Source: Varanus komodoensis (taxonomy: Eukaryota; Chordata; Lepidosauria; Squamata; Varanidae). From it: a DNA stretch of 64,000 bases. How positions within the stretch are numbered: position 1 is the first letter of the stretch; every line of letters begins with the position of its first letter. Shown here one piece after another: positions 62,217-64,000 of the stretch. The stretch lies in assembly GCF_004798865.1 (NCBI RefSeq), contig NW_025335268.1, forward strand, positions 36,544,034 through 36,608,033. The letters are read 5' to 3'. A program made the position numbers and the translations under genes. Under the pieces are notes generated by a model. It did no database searches. It was given only the letters and a program-made list of their open reading frames with translations, and was not told the origin of the DNA.

Positions 62217-63034
62217 GAGGGGGGTATTCTCGTCCAACAAGCCATGCGCACAGGACTGAACAATATGATAAGCTGTGTTCAGTAGTTCCTTAAGTTAAAG
62301 CCATAATGGCTTACTAACCCAGTGACATGTCCCTGTGTGCGCCAGTCACTACTGATTTAAGCACCTGCAGGGCCATGACTTCCCATATGATCTGAACCAA
62401 GCTGCACACTGCGTAACCTGGTCCATCCTCTACTTTAAGACCCAATTTGCATGATCAAAACAAGCTGGAGCCACTTATTTTGATTGTCATAAATTTTGGG
62501 ATGGACCAGGTTATACAGTGTGAATTTAACAGGAAATGGATGGAGTGGGAGCAAAACTCTGTCCCATTTTGTTGCATGCTTCAGGCAATTTTCTCCCCGG
62601 CCTGGCTCATTTTTGGTGTCGAAGCTGGACTAGGAGAAAGATCCTTCAAGTAATAAACACACACAGTGAAAAGTGCAATAGCTTTTGTCCCTTGAGCTAC
62701 ACATTTCTCTTTTGTGAATAAACAGTTGCCCTGCCCAGCAAGCCACTTGAAACATGAATGGGACAGGCTCAGGAATAAAGTTTGTCACATTACACATCTT
62801 ATCACATCTATCTTGGGTCCTTGAATATAACAGAACGAGAGCAGTCTATCTTTACAATTAAAAAAGACCATGGTTTTGCAAATACAGAATCTGCTGAAGG
62901 AATATCATATTTTTCATTATGCCACTTGCCTGGTCTTGTATGTAATCATATGGTTCAGGAATATAATGTTCCATATTTTCATCAATAAGCCTTCTAAGTT
63001 GTAAACCATAGTGTTTCGGTTCCAGCTGCTTAAT
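8535..63034 (-). CDS. TIAM2: TIAM2, C-terminal half (17 coding exons, 5' end outside window)
   Basis: TIAM2 (also called STEF) is a multidomain guanine nucleotide exchange factor that activates Rac1 at the membrane and shapes the actin cytoskeleton. Seventeen exons run in order at 62930-63034, 61681-61759, 60324-60416, 58664-58924, 43891-43994, 25772-25945, 24937-25005, 24444-24569, 21413-21521, 19766-19945, 18965-19083, 17959-18067, 15831-15889, 15015-15120, 13197-13284, 12240-12394 and 8535-9163. They sum to 2565 nt (854 residues plus stop), and all junction phases agree. In window numbering: RBD end about 1-35, PDZ about 45-130, linker 130-245, DH about 245-460, C-terminal PH about 475-610, tail 610-854. 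The ending ETVNRHGKS and the tail distinguish TIAM2 from TIAM1, whose C terminus is quite different. The N-terminal half (first PH, CC-Ex and most of the RBD) lies beyond the right edge. Confidence 0.96.
9164..12239 (-). other. TIAM2 last intron
   Basis: This 3.1 kb intron holds one inverted tRNA-headed SINE at 11709-11860. The rest shows no exon or named repeat. Confidence 0.8.
11709..11860 (-). mobile_element. tRNA-derived SINE (worn)
   Basis: On the - strand it starts agctatagagcacctcttct and carries a degraded promoter box in the ...caggttcaat... position, then a body ending ...cagtactgggatggatgggt. This is a common squamate tRNA-headed SINE layout (head ...ctcagtggtagagcatctgc...). The - strand orientation is the same as TIAM2. 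Confidence 0.6.
12240..12394 (-). CDS. TIAM2: TIAM2 exon: PH C-terminal helix and start of tail
   Basis: This 155 nt exon encodes [19 protein letters not shown], the closing amphipathic PH helix, then a basic stretch ending IPVSAKL. The acceptor is cacacctacag and the donor GG|GTAAGA. Confidence 0.96.
12539..12580 (+). repeat. GT-rich low-complexity tract
   Basis: Repeats of gtttg/ggttt lie just beyond the PH-tail exon, in the intron upstream of it. Confidence 0.7.
13197..13284 (-). CDS. TIAM2: TIAM2 exon: PH domain
   Basis: This 88 nt exon encodes [20 protein letters not shown] and then ETTFQLCS. The acceptor is ttccctctgcag and the donor gtatac. It is short, and was found by matching the family sequence and phase between its neighbours. 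Confidence 0.94.
13569..13770 (+). mobile_element. CR1 LINE 3' end (short)
   Basis: About 200 bp nearly identical to the end of the 1130-3340 element: agcacttcctgacagtcagg, then a frame of the TPRVWNGLP type, and the terminus gactagatggtccaggagac ... tctatgtttcta. It is antisense to TIAM2, in the intron between the exons at 13197 and 15015. Close similarity to the long copy suggests the same subfamily. Confidence 0.9.
15015..15120 (-). CDS. TIAM2: TIAM2 exon: PH domain
   Basis: This 106 nt exon encodes [13 protein letters not shown], then [20 protein letters not shown]. The acceptor is ttttttaaag, after a T-rich tract, and the donor gtgact. It holds the central PH strands. Confidence 0.95.
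15332..15345 (+). repeat. G-run
   Basis: An interrupted G homopolymer (gcggggggggggg) in a TIAM2 intron. Confidence 0.7.
15701..15770 (+). repeat. L2-type 3' tail
   Basis: tgttgtaaaccatcccgaga, then gggacggtatataaaagtat and taaataaataaac: the tail layout of L2 LINEs and of SINEs that borrow it. It lies 60 bp from the TIAM2 exon at 15831. Confidence 0.6.
15831..15889 (-). CDS. TIAM2: TIAM2 exon: PH domain strand pair
   Basis: This 59 nt exon encodes [20 protein letters not shown]. It holds a hydrophobic PH strand and the following lysine-rich loop, a likely phosphoinositide-contact region by family knowledge. The acceptor is tttttcttag and the donor gtgagt. The exon ends at a codon boundary. 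Confidence 0.95.
16081..16315 (-). mobile_element. tRNA-derived SINE, full length
   Basis: On the - strand it starts gagagccaatgtggtgtagt with an A box (tggtgtagtggttaagagc), then a B box (ggattcgagtc), a body with gtgactttgggccagtcaca and aacctacctcacagggttgt, a tail gccctctgtaggaaaaaggc and aggatataaat, and a 3' end of (AATG)n. It has the full layout of a widespread squamate tRNA SINE. It lies in the same orientation as TIAM2. Confidence 0.85.
16581..16812 (+). mobile_element. tRNA-derived SINE, full length
   Basis: The head agagccactgcggtgtagtg then gctagaatgttgggctggga, a promoter B-box position aatccaagtcccc, a body with ctaacctacctcatgggg and ggttgtgagtataaaatgg, and a tail ending ataaataaaa. 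It is the same family as the copy at 16081-16315, in the opposite orientation 265 bp away, and more diverged. Confidence 0.8.
17036..17103 (-). repeat. CR1 LINE 3' terminus
   Basis: The reverse complement of the CR1 ending: catagaaacagagtgaggca, then gggctgtctagtctgaccc. About 70 bp, 5' truncated. Confidence 0.75.
17959..18067 (-). CDS. TIAM2: TIAM2 exon: start of C-terminal PH domain
   Basis: This 109 nt exon encodes [20 protein letters not shown] and then [11 protein letters not shown]. The acceptor is tggcctcag and the donor gtgagt. The open frame runs further upstream, but this acceptor gives the family's KEV-T-EL junction and the right phase. Confidence 0.94.
18965..19083 (-). CDS. TIAM2: TIAM2 exon: DH end
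   Basis: This 119 nt exon encodes [20 protein letters not shown], then [19 protein letters not shown]. It is the last long DH helix and the hinge to the PH domain. The acceptor is aaattgcag and the donor gtaaga. Confidence 0.96.
19766..19945 (-). CDS. TIAM2: TIAM2 exon: DH domain core (CR3 helix)
   Basis: This 180 nt exon encodes [20 protein letters not shown], then [20 protein letters not shown] and [17 protein letters not shown]. The [13 protein letters not shown] helix is conserved region 3, the signature of Dbl-family exchange factors and the main contact with Rac switch 2. The acceptor is ttcctttag and the donor gtactt. Confidence 0.97.
20185..20620 (+). mobile_element. Worn L2-type LINE fragment, next to a SINE tail
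   Basis: 20185-20235 (catttacatcctgcctttct) looks like an inverted SINE tail. From about 20245, text such as gcccttaaggctagtccgaa, gttggagccagtccagaagg and ctgcagctcagcc parallels the L2 ORF2 end (the LxLxLVQNAAARLL region). It is heavily mutated, and the boundaries are approximate. Confidence 0.5.
21344..21360 (+). repeat. A-run (17 bp)
   Basis: An A homopolymer 50 bp below the TIAM2 exon at 21413-21521. On the gene strand it is a T-run downstream of the donor. Confidence 0.9.
21413..21521 (-). CDS. TIAM2: TIAM2 exon: DH domain
   Basis: This 109 nt exon encodes [20 protein letters not shown], then [16 protein letters not shown]. The acceptor is ttgatttcag and the donor gtaatt. It includes the conserved Tyr-containing helix of the DH bundle. 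Confidence 0.95.
23353..23433. mobile_element. Palindromic MITE-like element
   Basis: 81 bp bounded by ccagatgttttgcctacaat and its near inverse, ending ttgtaggccataacatctgg. The outer 25-30 bp are complementary with a few mismatches. The motif tcccatcatccc ... tatgggagttgtag is a common reptile interspersed palindrome, probably a hAT-type nonautonomous element by analogy. The class is an inference. Confidence 0.6.
24044..24094. repeat. Inverted repeat (hairpin) sharing a motif with 19466-19483
   Basis: ttgaaacaagtcagct at 24044-24060 and gaagctggcttgtttca at 24078-24094 are inverse complements with one or two mismatches around a loop of about 17 bp. The same motif (gaaacaagccagcttca) is present once at 19466-19483. 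Confidence 0.65.
24444..24569 (-). CDS. TIAM2: TIAM2 exon: DH domain
   Basis: This 126 nt exon of 42 codons begins [20 protein letters not shown] and ends [10 protein letters not shown]. The acceptor is ttccatgcag and the donor GTACAT, a weak match beyond GT, but phase 0 on both sides fits the neighbours. Confidence 0.95.
24937..25005 (-). CDS. TIAM2: TIAM2 exon: DH domain
   Basis: This 69 nt exon of 23 codons encodes [20 protein letters not shown] plus QDE, continuing the first DH helix. The acceptor is acccttacag and the donor gtaaga. Both ends are in phase 0. Confidence 0.95.
25772..25945 (-). CDS. TIAM2: TIAM2 exon: start of DH domain
   Basis: This 174 nt exon (58 codons, phase 0) begins [16 protein letters not shown] and ends [20 protein letters not shown] plus K. 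The ending is the first DH helix, conserved region 1, which contacts the GTPase switch 1. The acceptor is ccacctgcag and the donor gtaatg. Confidence 0.95.
26120..26162. repeat. Half copy of the palindromic MITE-like element
   Basis: ccagactttcttgcctataa and ctcccatgatcatcc resemble one arm of the element at 23353-23433. Confidence 0.45.
27573..27660 (-). repeat. Worn CR1-type LINE 3' end
   Basis: ctatagaatgagagttggaa, then ggggctgatgaggccactga and gtccaattc, is the inverse of the CR1 terminus (gactcgatggccttnnaggccccttccaactctatgattc form). Confidence 0.5.
28146..28265 (-). repeat. (ATTC)n microsatellite joined to an inverted SINE tail
   Basis: About 12 uninterrupted ATTC units (28146-28195), followed by gcatttgtatgcagtccc and ctcaggatggcttacataat, which read like an inverted SINE or LINE 3' tail (...attaagtaagcc...gagg...). 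The repeat units match the (AATG)n tail of the SINE at 16081. Confidence 0.75.
30622..30681 (+). repeat. (CT)n(CA)n compound microsatellite
   Basis: About 13 CT units, then about 17 CA units, pure in both halves. Confidence 0.97.
31495..31701. mobile_element. Rearranged tRNA SINE with opposing halves
   Basis: From 31495 the text follows the inverted SINE tail and body (cattcattcattcaatttata, then ccaaagggctcaaggcagct, accatcttatccccacaaca-like, and ctgagcggggactagaac). At about 31620 it switches to the sense body (gctcagccatggagccaact, then gtgactttgggccagtcaca and gttgttgttgtgag). The tRNA head is missing from both halves. This is a fold-back or inverted-insertion product. Confidence 0.7.
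31702..31772 (+). repeat. (TC)n(AC)n(ACC)n compound microsatellite
   Basis: Pure TC then AC runs, ending in four ACC units, directly abutting the rearranged SINE. It is the same two-part layout as the tract at 30622. Confidence 0.96.
31997..32043 (+). repeat. (TGCC)n(TGTC)n microsatellite
   Basis: Six TGCC-type units pass into five TGTC-type units, a C-to-T shift between the two halves. Confidence 0.93.
32928..32990 (+). repeat. LINE/SINE 3' tail
   Basis: gtcaacccacctagagattt, then aaaaaggtgggataaaagtg, has the L2/SINE tail layout. Confidence 0.5.
33343..33380 (+). repeat. (AAAT)n(GATA)n tract
   Basis: taaataataaaataaatag runs into five GATA units. Confidence 0.85.
33673..34155 (+). mobile_element. 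BovB (RTE clade) LINE 3' end
   Basis: About 480 bp of the C-terminal coding region and 3' terminus of BovB. The frame reads [20 protein letters not shown], then [20 protein letters not shown]. Next come [20 protein letters not shown]-like residues, and the terminus is cacaaggggtcagacgtgac followed by (AAC)n at 34139-34155. BovB is abundant in squamates and was acquired by horizontal transfer in several vertebrate lineages. The copy is 5' truncated, with stop codons after about 70 residues. Confidence 0.9.
34425..34585 (-). mobile_element. Old tRNA-type SINE
   Basis: ctctcacaaccctgtgaggc, then gttgagagccagtggctaga, ttacccagtgaacttcaagg and cagatctcctacatccta follow the inverted body and head of the 16081 SINE family at lower identity. 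The head is degraded. Confidence 0.6.
38000..40480. repeat. Unclassified block, possibly one large worn element
   Basis: It starts near taactgtaattctttgagtg and gtcatctgtgcactcacaa, an entry sequence I associate with a widespread but unnamed squamate repeat, and becomes G-rich with no long open frame on either strand above 142 codons. The right end reads cattctgtaatgaatg and tcatatatgagtcagcaaga. A 42-bp tandem repeat sits at its left end. Class and boundaries are guesses. Confidence 0.3.
38059..38139 (+). repeat. Tandem repeat, 42-bp unit, two copies
   Basis: Both units begin acaaatatgggtga and end with acattctagaact. The middle differs by a few bases and a 3-bp gap. Confidence 0.8.
41735..42345 (+). 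mobile_element. L2-clade LINE 3' fragment
   Basis: The frame [20 protein letters not shown] then [15 protein letters not shown] is the L2 ORF2 region just after the RT (the VQNAAARLL block). The 3' end carries cttttatttcaggggggct and tactgtccaccattctagaa, the L2 tail layout. Several frame breaks; 5' truncated. Confidence 0.75.
42495..43395 (-). mobile_element. L2-clade LINE 3' fragment
   Basis: Read on the - strand: the RT catalytic box [18 protein letters not shown] (about 43300-43240), then [20 protein letters not shown] then PLKTVQN (about 42935-42850), and [17 protein letters not shown] (about 42747-42690). The order and motifs are typical of L2 reverse transcriptases. It is in several frames. 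It lies tail to tail with the L2 fragment at 41735-42345. Confidence 0.85.
43891..43994 (-). CDS. TIAM2: TIAM2 exon: linker between PDZ and DH
   Basis: This 104 nt exon encodes [20 protein letters not shown] followed by [14 protein letters not shown]. The acceptor is tgcatgcag and the donor GG|GTAAGA. It lies alone between two large introns of about 14.7 kb (upstream) and 17.9 kb (downstream). Confidence 0.94.
45780..48650 (-). mobile_element. Old LINE (family not assigned), interrupted by a SINE
   Basis: On the - strand a worn RT domain reads [20 protein letters not shown], then [17 protein letters not shown] (about 46975-46850). This is a non-LTR RT catalytic region, with the YADD box changed to YAES. 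Upstream text (to about 48650) encodes fragments like [17 protein letters not shown] that fit a LINE linker, in many frames. It is much older than the SINE lodged at 47333-47562. The clade is not clear from what can be read by eye. Confidence 0.55.
47333..47562 (-). mobile_element. tRNA-derived SINE, full length
   Basis: The same family and nearly the same sequence as the copy at 16081-16315. The - strand starts gagagccagtgtggtgtagt, then ggttaagagcatgggactgg, with body and tail to aggatataaattg. High integrity and the shared orientation suggest recent activity of the family. Confidence 0.88.
49204..49221 (+). repeat. A-run (18 bp)
   Basis: An A homopolymer in intron sequence. Confidence 0.9.
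50678..50805 (+). repeat. 64-bp tandem duplication in the 5' LTR (U3 side)
   Basis: Two adjacent 64-bp units start ctaccataaagtatggaacc and differ at one base. The 3' LTR shows only one diverged equivalent. Confidence 0.93.
51262..51330 (+). repeat. LINE/SINE 3' tail inside the retroviral fossil
   Basis: attgtaagctgccctgagat, then gtaggggatgggatagaaaa and taattcaatcaatc: the squamate SINE/L2 tail layout. Confidence 0.55.
54201..54270 (+). repeat. LINE/SINE 3' tail inside the retroviral fossil
   Basis: tttgtaagctgtccagaaac, then gggatgacatataaaatctt and taaataaataaat. Confidence 0.6.
54348..54359 (+). repeat. G-run (12 bp)
   Basis: A pure G homopolymer within the fossil's internal region. 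Confidence 0.9.
55675..55727 (+). repeat. GAT/AAC trinucleotide tract
   Basis: Four GAT units followed by gcgacgatgac, cgccaacaacc and aacaac units; imperfect. Confidence 0.75.
58664..58924 (-). CDS. TIAM2: TIAM2 exon: PDZ end and linker
   Basis: This 261 nt exon encodes [20 protein letters not shown], the end of the PDZ fold. A serine-rich linker follows, containing [16 protein letters not shown] and [18 protein letters not shown]. The acceptor is cttccag and the donor gtgagt. The final base joins the next exon to give aspartate (N-G split: D-F-S-N). Confidence 0.95.
58925..60323 (-). other. TIAM2 intron (1.4 kb)
   Basis: It contains one inverted SINE at 59527-59701. Nothing else is named. 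Confidence 0.8.
59527..59701 (-). mobile_element. tRNA-derived SINE
   Basis: On the - strand: agctcagtgttggagcgcat, gtatttcatgcagaaggttc and tagattcaatctctgg, the A and B promoter boxes of a tRNA-like head. The body ends ...ggaccaatagtctgacttag. It is the same family as the copy at 11709-11860 and better preserved. Confidence 0.8.
60324..60416 (-). CDS. TIAM2: TIAM2 exon: PDZ domain middle
   Basis: This 93 nt exon encodes [20 protein letters not shown] and then [11 protein letters not shown] across the next junction. The first residues complete the PDZ loop that binds partner C termini. The donor is GTTTGT, an unusual +3 to +5, but the frame with the next exon (E-G-L-R) supports it. Confidence 0.93.
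60417..61680 (-). other. TIAM2 intron (1.3 kb)
   Basis: It holds a worn interspersed repeat at about 60530-60660, AT-rich sequence to 60800, and a pyrimidine-rich stretch at about 60840-61060 (possible open frames there are unconvincing). Confidence 0.7.
60530..60660. repeat. Worn interspersed repeat
   Basis: ttctctactgcccgatagct, then gaaggtctctgagcagttca and caacaattaaaaccataaaa resemble a common squamate repeat tail (...gccgaagctctctgggcggttcacaa...). The class is unresolved. Confidence 0.45.
61681..61759 (-). CDS. TIAM2: TIAM2 exon: start of PDZ domain
   Basis: This 79 nt exon begins [19 protein letters not shown] and ends TDF plus one base. It is flanked by acceptor cttgcag and donor gtgagt on the gene strand. 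It supplies the first PDZ strand. The carboxylate-binding loop, FGFAV, is split across the junction with the next exon. Confidence 0.94.
61760..62929 (-). other. TIAM2 intron with GC donor (1.2 kb)
   Basis: It has a (GT)n at 62188-62216 and no named repeat otherwise. On the gene strand the intron begins GCAAGT and ends cttgcag. Confidence 0.8.
62188..62216 (+). repeat. (GT)n microsatellite
   Basis: About 14 GT units, followed by ggagggggg. Confidence 0.95.
62930..63034 (-). CDS. TIAM2: TIAM2 exon: end of Ras-binding domain
   Basis: This 105 nt, phase-0 exon encodes 35 residues, including [18 protein letters not shown], the end of the Ras-binding domain, and [10 protein letters not shown] leading to the PDZ. 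The acceptor on the gene strand is cccttag. The donor is CAG|GCAAGT, a GC donor, which is the only reading that keeps frame with the next exon. It is the most 5' TIAM2 exon I can find here. Confidence 0.92.
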
Positions 63035-64000
63035 CTAAGGGATGAAAAGAATGTATTTGTATTTCAAAACTTATATGAACAAGTCAAGCTGTCTCAGCAG
63101 ATACATGTACACACAGTCCTTCAATGTAGGCAATTTTCAACAAGTTACCTTCCTAAATATCCACCATGCACAACCATAAACAAACTAACCCAGCTGTGCA
63201 GGTTTCATACTAGTGAAGTTTTTGTCACTTATATAATCCAGTATTTCCACCCTTGTGAAAAATTGACTGAGTAAATGCACTTTGATGGATAACTGCTTTT
63301 TGAGCAGTACTCATATATTCCGGCATGTGTTAATCCCTACAGATTGTCCAGATAGCTTAATTCTGCTCTATGAAACATACACATCTGCTGCTAGGAGGAG
63401 GATGTGCTCTGTATGTGTTGGTCTGCACTACACTTTCTACTACTAATTTTCTCTAGTACCACCTATTTTTCACAACATGTGTAATTTCTAGGAAACCAAA
63501 TAATGTAAAGAAATACATTGGCTTCATCAAGAAGGCAATTTTGAGGTGCTGTTCCTGAAAAATCTGAAGTATAGTTGATGTTGTAGTGATGCAACCTCCA
63601 GCATCAACACTGTTAGTACTCAGATGGAATAGATTTTGCATTCACTAAGATCTAGTACTGAATCCTATGCTGCTTTTCTATACAAGCAAGCAGACCACAA
63701 ATAAGGAGGAAGGGAAGCAGTGTTTTTATTCTTTTCAGCCCGTGCTCTTCCAAAGGCTCTCCCAACTGTGTAGAGCAAACTGGAGGCAGGCAGAAGGGGA
63801 ACAGATGAAAAGGGCTTCATCCCTTCCATAAGTGGGCACTGCGAGAGCCCTCTACTCATGAGTTCTTCTTGTTAAAGATAGCAACCCATCATAACTCCAA
63901 ACAGAACATCATCCAGTAAGAATATAGTTTTTAAGTAGCATGACACATTCTAGTTTATCTGATATTATCCCATATTTCTTGGACATGTCTCATGCCATAT
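63035..64000 (-). other. TIAM2 intron (right edge of window)
   Basis: No further exon of TIAM2 was found. The next one, encoding the Ras-binding domain start, must lie beyond the window. I see no repeat I can name. Confidence 0.7.

Overview
The window is vertebrate nuclear DNA, most likely from a squamate reptile (lizard or snake). The host genes are split into small exons by long introns. The repeats are BovB/RTE, CR1 and L2 LINEs, tRNA-headed SINEs of the kind common in squamates, a worn endogenous retrovirus, and many microsatellites. The species call is an inference from repeats and gene order; nothing in the sequence names the species.

Two host genes are supported, and they converge. 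On the + strand are the last two coding exons of TFB1M (mitochondrial 12S rRNA dimethyladenosine transferase 1), at 3421-3548 and 7357-7603. On the - strand are seventeen consecutive coding exons of TIAM2 (a Rac guanine nucleotide exchange factor), from 63034 down to the stop codon at 8535. The TIAM2 exons total 2565 nt, or 854 codons plus stop. Every splice phase agrees from one exon to the next. They cover the end of the Ras-binding domain, the PDZ domain, the DH domain, the C-terminal PH domain and the acidic C-terminal tail. The two stop codons are 931 bp apart, tail to tail. The same TIAM2/TFB1M neighbourhood is known in mammals, so this is conserved synteny.

Layout: 1-3420 is TFB1M intron holding a 2.2 kb CR1 LINE. 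3421-7603 holds the TFB1M exons, with a 3.8 kb intron. 7604-8534 is the shared 3' region. 8535-26 kb holds twelve TIAM2 exons (DH, PH, tail) separated by short introns. 26-43.9 kb is a large intron with microsatellites, a rearranged SINE, a BovB end and two L2 fragments. 44-58.7 kb is a second large intron with an old LINE split by a SINE, and the retroviral fossil at about 50.7-55.0 kb. 58.7-63 kb holds four exons (PDZ and RBD end). TIAM2 continues past the right edge and TFB1M past the left edge.

I found no CRISPR array, operon, standalone RNA gene or other novel multi-gene system. The notable observations are at the level of gene structure and repeats: a GC-AG intron in TIAM2, a repeat-supplied polyadenylation signal in TFB1M, a U3 tandem duplication in one LTR only, a fold-back SINE, and several unclassified interspersed elements.
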